A stretch of 64,000 bases of DNA from contig CAJWCU010000010.1 of NCBI GenBank assembly GCA_913030825.1, positions 1 through 64,000 of the forward strand, written 5' to 3'. Below are positions 1-8,722 of the stretch, piece by piece. This DNA is from an uncultured Rhodospirillaceae bacterium (GTDB lineage Bacteria; Pseudomonadota; Alphaproteobacteria; Rhodospirillales; Casp-alpha2). Positions within the stretch are counted from its first letter, which is position 1; each line of letters starts with the position of its first letter. The notes beneath the pieces were generated by a model, which saw only the letters and a list, made by a program, of their open reading frames with translations, had not been told where the DNA came from and did no database searches. Both the position numbers and the translations under genes were made by a program.

Positions 1-631
1 CGCCGTCGATGACCTGGCCCTCGCCCGTCTGATCGCGGTAGCGCAGCGCCGTCAGAATGCCGATGGCGCCGTACATGCCGGTCATGTAATCGCCCAGCGA
101 GGTCGAACCCGGCGTCACCGGGATCGTCCCCGGCGTTCCCGAAAGATAGGTCAGCCCGCCGACCGCATGGCCGATGCGGGCGAAGCCCGGCCGGTCCTTG
201 TAAGGCCCGGTCTGGCCGTAGCCGGTGACCCGGAAGATGATCAGGCCCGGATTGATTTCGTGCAGGACGTCCGGCCCCAGACCCCAGCGTTCCAGGGTGC
301 CCGTGCGGAAGTTCTCGATCAGCACGTCGGCGTCCTTGACCAGGCGCTTGAGAAGCTCCTGGCCCTCGGCCTCGCGCAGGTTGAGGGTCACGGATTTCTT
401 GTTCCGTGCCTCGGACAGCCAGGCCAGGGTAGAATCCTCGCGCGCCGTCGGCGTGCCATAGCGGCGCCAGGGATCGCCGCCGGGATTGTCGCCTTTCGGC
501 GGCTGTTCGACCTTGATCACGTCGGCGCCGAATTCACCCAGGATCGAGCCCGCATAAGGCCCGGCGATGAAGGTCGCGATATCGATCACGCGGATGCCGC
601 CCAAGGCGGTGGGGGTCATGGTCTCGCTCAT
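1..631 (-). CDS. CaiB/BaiF family CoA-transferase (C-terminus outside window)
   Basis: A class III CoA-transferase moves CoA between carboxylic acids in the cytoplasm. The gene starts at ATG 631-629 and 210 codons are visible before the left edge. The N-terminus carries the family signature [19 protein letters not shown], then [10 protein letters not shown], the [14 protein letters not shown] stretch and [12 protein letters not shown]. The Asp in LGDYMTG sits where the family's catalytic Asp is expected. It lies 3 nt downstream of the MaoC-like gene stop, so it is the third gene of an operon with that gene and an acyl-CoA dehydrogenase. This combination is typical of activation and oxidation of an unusual carboxylic acid. 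The substrate cannot be read from sequence. Confidence 0.9.
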   Translation of the reverse strand, partial: MSETMTPTALGGIRVIDIATFIAGPYAGSILGEFGADVIKVEQPPKGDNPGGDPWRRYGTPTAREDSTLAWLSEARNKKSVTLNLREAEGQELLKRLVKDADVLIENFRTGTLERWGLGPDVLHEINPGLIIFRVTGYGQTGPYKDRPGFARIGHAVGGLTYLSGTPGTIPVTPGSTSLGDYMTGMYGAIGILTALRYRDQTGEGQVIDG

Positions 632-634
632 GGC

Positions 635-1525
635 TCAGGCCTCCTCGAAATCGGCGTCGGCCTGCATGGCGAGCCAGCCGTCCTGGTCCAGCGCCCAGAG
701 ATCGGCGGTCTTACCGTCGTTCCCCGGCTTCCCGGCAAAGGTCATGGCCCGGCCGTCGGTGAAGCTGGGCCGGACGGCGCGGTAGGCGAAGCGGGTCATG
801 CGTTTGCCCTGGGCCGCCATTTCCCGCGATCCCAGCCCCATCAGCAGGGTCGCGATCAGCGGCCCGTGGATGATCAGGTCCGGATAACCTTCGTGGTCGC
901 GGCAGAATTCCCGGTCGTAATGGATCAGATGGCCGTTGAAGGTCAGCGCCGAATAGCGGAACAACATGACCGCGTCGGGATCGACCTTCTCTTCCCAGAC
1001 AGCACCTTCGGGCCCGGCCTTGGGCGCCGGGGCCGGCGCGTTCGGATCGGCGGGATCGCGGTAGACGATATCGTGTTCTTCGACGATCACGTCCTTGCCA
1101 TCGACCTGCACCCGGTGTTCGACCAGCACGAAGACCAGCCGCCCGGACTTGCCTTCCTTGTAGGTCACGTCTTTCACGGTCGACAGGCGCTTGGCCTCAT
1201 CCCCGACCTTGAGGTCGCCGGGGAACCAGATGCGCCCGCCCGCCCACATGCGGCGCGGCAGCGGCACCGGCGGCAGGAAGCCGCCCTTCTTGGCGTGGCC
1301 GTCGACGGCAAGGGTGGAGCGCAGGGGCGTTTCCAGGAAATAGAGCCAATGGGCGGCCGGCGGCAGAACGTCGCCCGTCGCCGGTTCCGGCAAATCGTGG
1401 TCCAGGGTCGCGTTCAATGCCCGCACCGGATAGGGCCCGATCAGGTCGGCCTTTTCCTGGGTCTCGCCGATCCAGGTCTTCAGGTGGTCCATGTCGATGG
1501 GGGCGTTGGGGTCGAAGTCTTCCAT
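635..1525 (-). CDS. MaoC-like / mesaconyl-CoA-hydratase-type dehydratase
   Basis: This 296-aa protein resembles the double hot-dog FAS1-like/MaoC hydratases such as mesaconyl-C4-CoA or itaconyl-CoA hydratase, which add or remove water from enoyl-CoAs. The N-terminal half has the PHW-like AAHWLYF and a LPRRMWAGG turn. The C-terminal half has the hydratase segment around LTFNGHLIHYDREF followed by HGPLIATLL, where the His and Asp are the expected catalytic pair. It sits between the acyl-CoA dehydrogenase upstream (45 nt away) and the CaiB-type transferase downstream (3 nt away). The operon could run acid, CoA ester, enoyl-CoA, then 3-hydroxyacyl-CoA. The fold assignment is fairly secure; the exact substrate is not. 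Confidence 0.82.
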   Translation of the reverse strand: MEDFDPNAPIDMDHLKTWIGETQEKADLIGPYPVRALNATLDHDLPEPATGDVLPPAAHWLYFLETPLRSTLAVDGHAKKGGFLPPVPLPRRMWAGGRIWFPGDLKVGDEAKRLSTVKDVTYKEGKSGRLVFVLVEHRVQVDGKDVIVEEHDIVYRDPADPNAPAPAPKAGPEGAVWEEKVDPDAVMLFRYSALTFNGHLIHYDREFCRDHEGYPDLIIHGPLIATLLMGLGSREMAAQGKRMTRFAYRAVRPSFTDGRAMTFAGKPGNDGKTADLWALDQDGWLAMQADADFEEA

Positions 1526-1570
1526 AAGGCGTGGTCTTTCTTGGTTGCTCGTGCGGCGCGCGGGTTCGGA

Positions 1571-2731
1571 TCAGAACGAACGCGGCATCTCGAGCACATG
1601 CTCGGCGATGTAAGAGAGGATCAGGTTCGTGGAAATCGGCGCCGTCTGGAACAGGCGGGTTTCGCGGAACTTGCGCTCCACATCGTATTCCCGGGCGAAA
1701 CCGAACCCGCCGTGGGTCTGCATGCAGGTGTCACCCGCATGCCAGGTCGCTTCCGACGCCAGCAGCTTGCACATGTTGGCCAGTTCGCCGACGTCCTCGC
1801 CACGGTCGAACGCCTCGGCCGCCTTCTGCACCATCAGGGCGGCTGCCTCGGTTTCCGCATAGCAGCGGGCGATGGGGAACTGAATGCCCTGGTTCTGGCC
1901 GATTGGGCGGTCGAACACGCGGCGTTCGACCGCATAGTCCCGTGCCTTCTTGATGAACCAGCGGGCATCGCCGATGGCTTCGGACGAGATCAAAATCCGT
2001 TCGGCGTTCATGCCGTCCAGGATGTAGTAGAACCCGCGCCCTTCCTCGCCGATCAGGGCGTCGGCGGGAATCCGCAGGTCATCGAAGAAAAGCTCCGTCG
2101 TCGCGTGGTTGACCATGGCTTCCAGCTTCTGGATGGTCAGGCCGTTGCCCTTGGCCTTTTGCATATCGACCAGGAAGATGGACATGCCCTGGTGCGGCTT
2201 GGCGGCCTCTTCGCGCGGCGTCGTGCGGGCCAGCAGCAGCATCAGGTCGGAATGTTCGGCGCGCGAGGTCCAGACCTTCTGGCCGTTGATGACCCATTCG
2301 TTGCCGTCCTTGCGCGCCGTCGTGCGGATACGCGTGGTGTCGGTGCCGGAGGTCGGCTCGGTCACGCCAAATGCCTGCAGGCGTAGATTGCCCGAGGCGA
2401 TTTCCGGCAGGTATTTCTTTTTCTTTTCTTCGTCGCCGTGGCGCAGCAGGGCCCCCATGATGTACATCTGCGCATGGCAGGCGCCGCCGCTGCAGCCCGA
2501 TTTATGGATTTCCTCCATGATCGCGCTGGCTTCCGAAAGACCCAGGCCCGATCCGCCGTATTCCTCGGGGATCAGGCAGGCGAGGAAACCCGCTTCGGTC
2601 AGGGCCTGAACGAATTCCGTGGGATAGGCGTCGTTGCTGTCCTTTTCCCGCCAGTATTCGCCGGGGAAGTCACGGCAGAGGGCAGCGACGGATTCCCGGA
2701 TTTCCGGGTGCGTAAGAGAAGTATCGGTCAT
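1571..2731 (-). CDS. acyl-CoA dehydrogenase
   Basis: This is a 386-aa FAD-dependent acyl-CoA dehydrogenase, first gene of the operon with the MaoC-like and CaiB-type genes. It contains the FAD/substrate motif FGVTEPTSGTDTTRI, the second signature GQKVWTSRAEHSDLML, and the C-terminal QTHGGFGFAREYDVERKFRETR. After that Arg the usual (I)YEGT segment, which carries the catalytic Glu in short- and medium-chain enzymes, is replaced by LFQTAPIST. The catalytic base is therefore elsewhere or absent in this subfamily. Start ATG 2731-2729 gives a normal N-terminus beginning with helix LTHPEIRESVAALC. Electrons would be passed to ETF. Substrate unknown. Confidence 0.9.
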   Translation of the reverse strand: MTDTSLTHPEIRESVAALCRDFPGEYWREKDSNDAYPTEFVQALTEAGFLACLIPEEYGGSGLGLSEASAIMEEIHKSGCSGGACHAQMYIMGALLRHGDEEKKKKYLPEIASGNLRLQAFGVTEPTSGTDTTRIRTTARKDGNEWVINGQKVWTSRAEHSDLMLLLARTTPREEAAKPHQGMSIFLVDMQKAKGNGLTIQKLEAMVNHATTELFFDDLRIPADALIGEEGRGFYYILDGMNAERILISSEAIGDARWFIKKARDYAVERRVFDRPIGQNQGIQFPIARCYAETEAAALMVQKAAEAFDRGEDVGELANMCKLLASEATWHAGDTCMQTHGGFGFAREYDVERKFRETRLFQTAPISTNLILSYIAEHVLEMPRSF

Positions 2732-2846
2732 GGATGTTCCTGAGTCTGGGCTCTTGTGGTCGATAAAGTTTTAACGGTTTTAGCCCAACCTTGCGTCCGA
2801 CGGAAAGGGCCGCAAGGATACGGCGCGGATCGAGGGCCAGTTATCG

Positions 2847-3800
2847 GTGTCGAACGAGCATAAAATCGCGGTGGTCATTCCTGCCTATCGGGTGACCAAT
2901 CATGTCGCGGACGTGATCCGCGGCGTGCCTGCGTGGATCGACCGCATCTACGTGGTCGACGACGCCTGCCCCGACGAATCCGGCAAGACCGCCAAGGCCC
3001 TGGGCGACGACCGGGTGATGGTCCTGCACCGCCATCAGAACGGCGGCGTGGGGGCGGCGGTCAAGACCGGCTACCGCCAGGCCATGGCCGACGGCTACGA
3101 CATCGTCGTCAAAATGGACGGCGACGACCAGATGGACCCAGCCTATCTACAATCCCTGCTGAAGCCGATCCTTTCGGGCCATGCCGATTACACCAAGGGC
3201 AACCGGTTCCGTGACCTGAAGGCACTGCGCCAGATGCCGCGCGTGCGCCTGTTCGGCAACAGCGTGCTGACCTTCCTGGTCAAGGCGGCGTCGGGATACT
3301 GGCAAATGATGGACCCGACCAACGGCTACACCGCGATCAACCGCGACGCCCTGGAACGCCTGGAACTGGACCGTATTTCCGACGGTTATTTCTTCGAATC
3401 CGACATGCTGATCCGCCTGAACATCGCCGGTGCCGTGGTCGAGGACGTGGCCATTCCCGCCCGCTACGGCGACGAACAGTCGTCCCTGCACATCCCGTCG
3501 ATCATGCCCGTGTTCATCTACCGGCTCGCCCGTGGCATGGGAAAACGCATTCTGTTCAAATACTTCGTCTACGATTTCTCGCTGGGCTCGTTCTATCTGC
3601 TGGCCGGTGCCTTGCTGACCGCCTTCGGCGCCGTGTTCGGCGGCTACAAATGGTGGCAGGCGGCCGAGGCCGGCATCGCGGCGACCACGGGCACGGTGAT
3701 GATCGCCGTTCTGTCCTTGTTGCTGGGCGTGCAATTCCTGGTTCAGGCGATCAATTTCGACATTCAGACCACGCCGAAACGCCCGCGCGACGACGATTGA
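2847..3800 (+). CDS. family 2 glycosyltransferase, GtrB/DPM1-like, membrane anchored
   Basis: This 317-aa protein starts with GTG at 2847. Residues 6-235 form a GT2 catalytic domain: VVIPAYRVTNHVADVI, VDDACPDES, the metal-binding MDGDDQMDP, and the acceptor-side DPTNGYTAINR and FFESDMLIRL. Two hydrophobic segments near residues 245-270 and 280-305 anchor it in the membrane, as in dolichyl- or polyprenyl-phosphate sugar transferases. It probably transfers a hexose from a nucleotide sugar to polyprenyl phosphate on the inner face of the inner membrane. The next gene in the same direction encodes a B12-binding radical SAM enzyme, and the pair may modify a lipid or glycan. No close Shine-Dalgarno is visible; GAGGG lies about 12 nt upstream. 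Confidence 0.87.
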   Translation: MSNEHKIAVVIPAYRVTNHVADVIRGVPAWIDRIYVVDDACPDESGKTAKALGDDRVMVLHRHQNGGVGAAVKTGYRQAMADGYDIVVKMDGDDQMDPAYLQSLLKPILSGHADYTKGNRFRDLKALRQMPRVRLFGNSVLTFLVKAASGYWQMMDPTNGYTAINRDALERLELDRISDGYFFESDMLIRLNIAGAVVEDVAIPARYGDEQSSLHIPSIMPVFIYRLARGMGKRILFKYFVYDFSLGSFYLLAGALLTAFGAVFGGYKWWQAAEAGIAATTGTVMIAVLSLLLGVQFLVQAINFDIQTTPKRPRDDD

Positions 3801-3938
3801 TCCCGGCCCGCGCAGGCCCGGCCCGCGGCCAACCCCGATAAGCCTTTGCCAGCACCCCCCTTTACCCACTAAAAGGTGGGAAATCCAACGCATCGTCCCC
3901 AATTGTCAGGGGCATCGGATCACCCAATCGGATCAGTC

Positions 3939-5735
3939 ATGACCGCAACGGCCCAGACTTCGGAAACCCGGACTTCGGAAACGACGCCCCCGCCCGCGAA
4001 CGGCCGCCCGTTCCGCGTGATGTTCGTGCACGCGCCGGACCCCGTCTATTCCGACACCCAGACCTATGGCGCGATCTTCATGCCGGTCTGGGCCTATACG
4101 CTCGCCGCGCATATTCCGGACGATATGGGCGTGGAGATATTGCTCCACGACACCCGGGTCCAGGGAAAGACGAACATCGCCGAGGCCGATCTGTATCTGT
4201 TTTCCGGCATCAACCAGGACGCGGCCTTCATGAACAAGGTCCGCGCCGAATTGAAGGTCCGGTTCCCGGCGGCGCGTTCCATGGTCGGCGGGCCCGTTGC
4301 CTGGTCGTTCGACCAGGCCGGCATGCTGGAACAGTTGAAAGATTTCGACCATGTCTTCGTCGGCGACGCCGAAGCCTCCATCGCCGGCCTGATTTCAGAC
4401 GTCCGCGACGGCCAGCCCATGGACCATGTCCTGAAGGCGCCCGGCCGCTTCGAAATCGCCCAGTCCAAGCCCATGCACCGTGGCCTGATGGATGCAACCA
4501 TCGCCCGCTACTACGGTGCCGTCATCGAGGTTTCGCGCGGCTGCCCGTTCCTGTGCGAATTCTGCGACATCCGCATCATGGACGACAACAATCGGCCGCA
4601 TAACAAATCGGCCGACCTGATCGTCGAGGAACTGGATCATCTCTGCGAAATGGGCGTCAGCCAGATTTTGTTCGCTTGCGACAATTTCATCGGCGAGCCG
4701 CGTTGGGCCGAGATGGTGATCGACAAAATTCTCGCCTGGAAGGAACGCACGGGCCATACGCCGTCGCTCTATACCTGGCTGACCATCAACCTGCACAACC
4801 ACCCGGAATTGATGGCCAAGATGCGCCGCGCCGGTTTCGACATGCTGTTCATCGGCATCGAAAGCTTCTCCAAGAATTCGTTGCTGGAAACCGCCAAGGT
4901 GCAGAATTCGGCGACGGAACTGACCCAGGTCGTGCGGGAAATCCAGTCGCGCGGCTTCATCGTCGTCGGCGGCCTGATCTTCGGCTTCGACTCGGATGAC
5001 GAGGACTGCTTCGACATCACCTTGAAGGGCCTGACCGAGGCCGCTCTGCTGTCCGGCGATCCCAGCTTGCTGACGGCGCTGCCGGGCACGCCGCTTTACC
5101 GCCGCATGAAGCTGTCCAAGCGCCTGCGCGACGTGCGCTTCGGGTTGGGCGGCTACAAGTACCAGACCAACATCAAATACCTGCTGCCCCGGCGGCGGAT
5201 GATCGACGGCTACAAGCATTTCGTCGATGTCTTCACCGACGGTGAATATCAGTACAACCGCCTGAAAGCCTTCTTCGACCTACAGGCCGAAGGCCACCAC
5301 GTGCCGATCGAAGGCCAGGGCTTCGGCAATACGGGCCTGTTCCTGAAGATGGTATTCAAGAACTGGCGGGCCTTGCTGCAACTGACGCAGCGCCTGGCCC
5401 GGTTCTCCATGAAGCCGTCCCGCGTCTATTACGCGCTGAAGGGCTTCGGCATGGCGTTTTCCCGCCGCAAACAGGTGCCCAACTGGTTCGGCTATTTCCA
5501 GTTCTGGCTGTTCGCCTGGACCAATGCGGCGCTCAAGTACCTGAACCTGTCGGACGCCGACTTCGACATCGAAAGCGTGCCCGAAGACTTCGACATCGCG
5601 GGCATCCTGCCGTCCGATTACGGCACGACCGCGGCCGAGCCGATCCCCGCCGGCAAGATCAAGGCACAGCTGCGCGCCACCACGGCGCAGTTGGAAAGCG
5701 TGATCGAACGGAAAAAGACCGCCGCCGCGGGATAG
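3939..5735 (+). CDS. B12-binding domain radical SAM protein
   Basis: This 598-aa protein starts at ATG 3939; an in-frame GTG at 3876 would add 21 residues. The N-terminal ~180 residues form a cobalamin-binding Rossmann-type domain. The radical SAM core follows, with the CxxxCxxC cluster in SRGCPFLCEFCDI and the strand FACDNFIGEP. Later motifs such as FIGIESFSKNSL and VVGGLIFGFDSDD are usual for this class. The C-terminal ~150 residues resemble the DUF4070-type extension found in hopanoid and lipid methylases such as HpnP. Such enzymes usually methylate or rearrange an unreactive carbon. The position after a GtrB-like glycosyltransferase suggests a lipid or glycolipid substrate, which is inference. 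Confidence 0.88.
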   Translation: MTATAQTSETRTSETTPPPANGRPFRVMFVHAPDPVYSDTQTYGAIFMPVWAYTLAAHIPDDMGVEILLHDTRVQGKTNIAEADLYLFSGINQDAAFMNKVRAELKVRFPAARSMVGGPVAWSFDQAGMLEQLKDFDHVFVGDAEASIAGLISDVRDGQPMDHVLKAPGRFEIAQSKPMHRGLMDATIARYYGAVIEVSRGCPFLCEFCDIRIMDDNNRPHNKSADLIVEELDHLCEMGVSQILFACDNFIGEPRWAEMVIDKILAWKERTGHTPSLYTWLTINLHNHPELMAKMRRAGFDMLFIGIESFSKNSLLETAKVQNSATELTQVVREIQSRGFIVVGGLIFGFDSDDEDCFDITLKGLTEAALLSGDPSLLTALPGTPLYRRMKLSKRLRDVRFGLGGYKYQTNIKYLLPRRRMIDGYKHFVDVFTDGEYQYNRLKAFFDLQAEGHHVPIEGQGFGNTGLFLKMVFKNWRALLQLTQRLARFSMKPSRVYYALKGFGMAFSRRKQVPNWFGYFQFWLFAWTNAALKYLNLSDADFDIESVPEDFDIAGILPSDYGTTAAEPIPAGKIKAQLRATTAQLESVIERKKTAAAG

Positions 5736-5846
5736 CGCGCCCGCATTATCCGTAATACTCTCTTCCGCCTTCGCCCGCCCTCCGGCGTCCGGACGGGCCC
5801 GGTAAGGCCGCCCCTCGCATTTTTCCCCCGCTCCGGAGACCAGCCC

Positions 5847-6800
5847 GTGAAACCGATCGTCCTGTTCAAACGCAAAGCCCCCTATATCGAGGACGAATTG
5901 GCCGGCGATTTCGAGATGTTCGATTACGTCCCCGCCGACGGCGTGCCGGGTGCTGACGTTCTGGCCAAGGCCAAGGTGCTGGTGACCTCGGGCATCGAAG
6001 GGGCGTCGGCCGAGGAAATGGACGCCATGCCCGACCTGGGCCTGATCTGCACCGTCGGCACGGGGTATGAAGGCGTCGACGTCGCCGCCGCCAAGGCACG
6101 CGGCATCCAGGTGACCCATGCCGCCAGCGTCAACGCCCCCGCCGTCGCCGACCATGTCTTCGCCCTGCTGCTGGGCGCCGTCCGGGCGATCCCGACCTAT
6201 CATGCCTCGGCCTCGTCGGGGAATTGGCGCCACGGCATCGCGACCCGGCCCATGGCCGCGGGCAAGCGGATGGGCATCGTCGGCATGGGGTCCATCGGGT
6301 TGGAGGTCGCGCGCCGGGCCGTCGGCTTCGACATGGCCGTCGCCTATATGTCGCGCCGCGAGAAAGATGACCTGCCCTGGCCGTTTCTAGCCGATATCAA
6401 CGAACTGGCCGAATGGGCGGACTATCTGGTGATTTCCGTGCCGGGCGGGGCCGAGACCCATCACATGATCAATCGCGGCGTGCTCAAGGCGCTGGGCCCC
6501 GACGGATACGTCGTCAGCGTCGGGCGCGGCAGCGTCGTCAAGACGGACGACCTGATCGCCGCCATCCGGGCCGGTGAGGTCGCCGGTGCGGGCATCGATG
6601 TTTACGAGAACGAACCGGACATTCCCGAAGGTCTTCGCGACCTGCCCAACGTGGTGCTGACGCCGCATGTCGCGGGCACGGCCAACGAAACCCGCGTCAT
6701 CGCGGCCAAGCTGATGCGCGGCAATATCGAGGCTTATCTGGCCGGTGAACGCCCCGCCAGCTTGGTTCCCGAACTGGCCGCCGAGTTGGGCAACGGCTGA
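5847..6800 (+). CDS. D-isomer-specific 2-hydroxyacid dehydrogenase
   Basis: This 317-aa NAD(P)-dependent dehydrogenase reduces 2-keto acids such as hydroxypyruvate or glyoxylate, or runs the reverse reaction. GTG 5847 is preceded by CCGGAGA about 9 nt upstream. The nucleotide-binding motif is GIVGMGSIGLEVARR. The catalytic Arg, Glu and His can be seen in SVGRGSVVKTDDL, GAGIDVYENEP and VLTPHVAG. It stands alone between the radical SAM gene and the ABC-F gene. The family (GhrB/hydroxypyruvate reductase-like) is clear; substrate preference cannot be fixed from sequence. Confidence 0.9.
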   Translation: MKPIVLFKRKAPYIEDELAGDFEMFDYVPADGVPGADVLAKAKVLVTSGIEGASAEEMDAMPDLGLICTVGTGYEGVDVAAAKARGIQVTHAASVNAPAVADHVFALLLGAVRAIPTYHASASSGNWRHGIATRPMAAGKRMGIVGMGSIGLEVARRAVGFDMAVAYMSRREKDDLPWPFLADINELAEWADYLVISVPGGAETHHMINRGVLKALGPDGYVVSVGRGSVVKTDDLIAAIRAGEVAGAGIDVYENEPDIPEGLRDLPNVVLTPHVAGTANETRVIAAKLMRGNIEAYLAGERPASLVPELAAELGNG

Positions 6801-6895
6801 TCCGCCACCGCCCTTTTCCCGGCGGCCGGGAATGGCGTATGGTGCCGCCGCTTCGCATAACCCCTTCGACCCTTTAGACGACAAGGCCCGCGCCG

Positions 6896-8713
6896 TTGGC
6901 TCCGCCGCTTCTCCACCTTCGCGATATTTCCCTGACTTTCGGCGGCACGCCGCTGCTGGAGGGCGCCGAGCTTGCCGTCATGCGGGGCGACCGGCTCTGC
7001 CTGGTCGGACGCAACGGATCGGGCAAGTCGACGTTGTTGAAGATCGCCGCGGGCCAGATCGAGGCCGATTCCGGCGAGCGCTTCGTTCAACCCGGGGCGA
7101 CCATCCGCTATCTCTCGCAGGAACCGGACCTTTCCGGTCACGCGACGACCCTGGCCTATGCCGAGGACGGCCTGGCGCCCGGCGACGATCCTTACCGGGC
7201 ACAGTATCTGCTGGAAATCCTGGGCCTGACCGGCGAGGAAGATCCCAAGACCCTGTCCGGCGGCGAGGCCCGGCGCGCCGCCCTGGCCCGGGCATTGGCG
7301 CCGAAGCCGGATATCCTGATGCTCGACGAGCCGACCAACCACCTGGACCTGCCCGCCATCGGATGGCTGGAAAAGGAACTGGCGGGAATGCCGTCGGCCA
7401 TCGTCATGATCAGCCACGACCGCCGGTTCCTGGAAACCTTGTCGAAGGCGACGGTCTGGCTCGACCGGGGCGAGATCAAGCGCCTGGACAAGGGCTTCGG
7501 CGCGTTCGAGGAATGGCGCGACGACCTGTTGGAACAGGAAAGCGAGGCCCGGCACAAGCTGGACCGCAAGATCGCGCGGGAAACCCATTGGCTGATCCAT
7601 GGCGTGTCCGCCCGGCGCAAGCGGAACCAGCGGCGGCTGGGCAACCTCAACGAGATGCGCCAACAGAAACGCGAACTGCGCCAGGTCACCGGCGAGGTGA
7701 AGATGACCGTGGCCCAGGCCGACACTCCCGGCAAGCTGGTGATCGACGCCGAGGACATCACCAAATCCTATGGCGACCGCACGCTGATCGACGGATTTTC
7801 GACCCGCATCCTGCGCGGCGACCGGGTCGGCATCGTCGGCCCCAACGGGGCCGGCAAGACGACCCTGCTGAACATCCTGACCGGCCTGGCGGAGCCCGAC
7901 ACGGGCCGCGCCAAGGTCGGTGTCGCGGTCGAGATGGTGACCTTGGATCAAAAGCGCGAAAGCCTGAATCCGCGTACCAGCCTGTCCGACGCCCTGACCG
8001 GCGGTAGCGGCGATACAGTTTCCGTCGCCGGACAACCGCGCCACGTTATCGGCTACATGAAGGACTTTTTGTTCCTGCCCGAACAGGCACCGACGCCGAT
8101 CGGCGAGCTGTCGGGGGGCGAGCGGGGCCGGTTGATGCTGGCCCGCGCCTTGGCCCGGCCGTCGAACCTGTTGGTCCTGGACGAGCCGACCAACGATCTG
8201 GACCTGGAAACCCTGGACCTGTTGCAGGAAATGCTGGCCGACTACGAAGGAGCCGTGCTGCTGGTCAGCCACGACCGCGATTTCATCGACCGGGTCGTGA
8301 CTTCGGTGATCGCCTGGGAAGGCCCGGGACAATGGCGGGAATACCCCGGCGGCTATTCCGACATGCTGGTCCAGCGCGGCGAAGTCGCGGACCGCAAGGA
8401 CGGCGGCAAGGAAAAGTCCGGCGACAAAGCCGACGCCGCCCCCGCCGCACCCAAGGGAAAGCCGAAGAGCAAAAGCAAGCTCAGCTTCAACGAATCCCAC
8501 GCGCTGAAGACTCTGCCCGGGCGCATGAGCAAGCTGGAAACCGAGATATCGGGATTGAAGGAAACCCTCGCCGACCCGGACCTGTTCGCCAAGAACGCGA
8601 CCAAGTTCACGGATACGGCCGAAGCCCTGCAGAAGGCCGAGGACGCCCTCGCCACCCTGGAAGAGGAATGGCTGGAGCTTGAGATGAAGCGGGAAGAACT
8701 CGAAGGCGGCTGA
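6896..8713 (+). CDS. uup: ABC-F family ATPase, Uup-like
   Basis: This 605-aa soluble protein has two ATP-binding cassettes and no membrane segment. Walker A motifs are GRNGSGKSTL and GPNGAGKTTL. ABC signatures are LSGGEARRAAL and LSGGERGRLML. Walker B motifs are DILMLDEPTNHLDL and LLVLDEPTNDLDL. The linker between them is basic, and residues ~525-605 form a coiled-coil C-terminal domain rich in Glu and Lys, as in Uup, which binds nucleic acid or ribosomes. The first residues MAPPLLHLRDISLTF need a TTG start at 6896. The next gene is convergent and ends only 10 nt away. ABC-F proteins act on translation or DNA stability; the exact role is inferred. Confidence 0.92.
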   Translation: MAPPLLHLRDISLTFGGTPLLEGAELAVMRGDRLCLVGRNGSGKSTLLKIAAGQIEADSGERFVQPGATIRYLSQEPDLSGHATTLAYAEDGLAPGDDPYRAQYLLEILGLTGEEDPKTLSGGEARRAALARALAPKPDILMLDEPTNHLDLPAIGWLEKELAGMPSAIVMISHDRRFLETLSKATVWLDRGEIKRLDKGFGAFEEWRDDLLEQESEARHKLDRKIARETHWLIHGVSARRKRNQRRLGNLNEMRQQKRELRQVTGEVKMTVAQADTPGKLVIDAEDITKSYGDRTLIDGFSTRILRGDRVGIVGPNGAGKTTLLNILTGLAEPDTGRAKVGVAVEMVTLDQKRESLNPRTSLSDALTGGSGDTVSVAGQPRHVIGYMKDFLFLPEQAPTPIGELSGGERGRLMLARALARPSNLLVLDEPTNDLDLETLDLLQEMLADYEGAVLLVSHDRDFIDRVVTSVIAWEGPGQWREYPGGYSDMLVQRGEVADRKDGGKEKSGDKADAAPAAPKGKPKSKSKLSFNESHALKTLPGRMSKLETEISGLKETLADPDLFAKNATKFTDTAEALQKAEDALATLEEEWLELEMKREELEGG

Positions 8714-8722
8714 CCGCCGGTC

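Noticed and set aside
167-2386. 739-codon open frame on the plus strand across the acyl-CoA operon
   Set aside because: It is antisense to three genes with clear family motifs, and its residue content (Arg, Gly, His, Gln rich) is typical of a shadow frame in high-G+C DNA.
6734-8500. 588-codon minus-strand open frame over the ABC-F gene
   Set aside because: The plus-strand frame has complete Walker and signature motifs; the minus frame has none.
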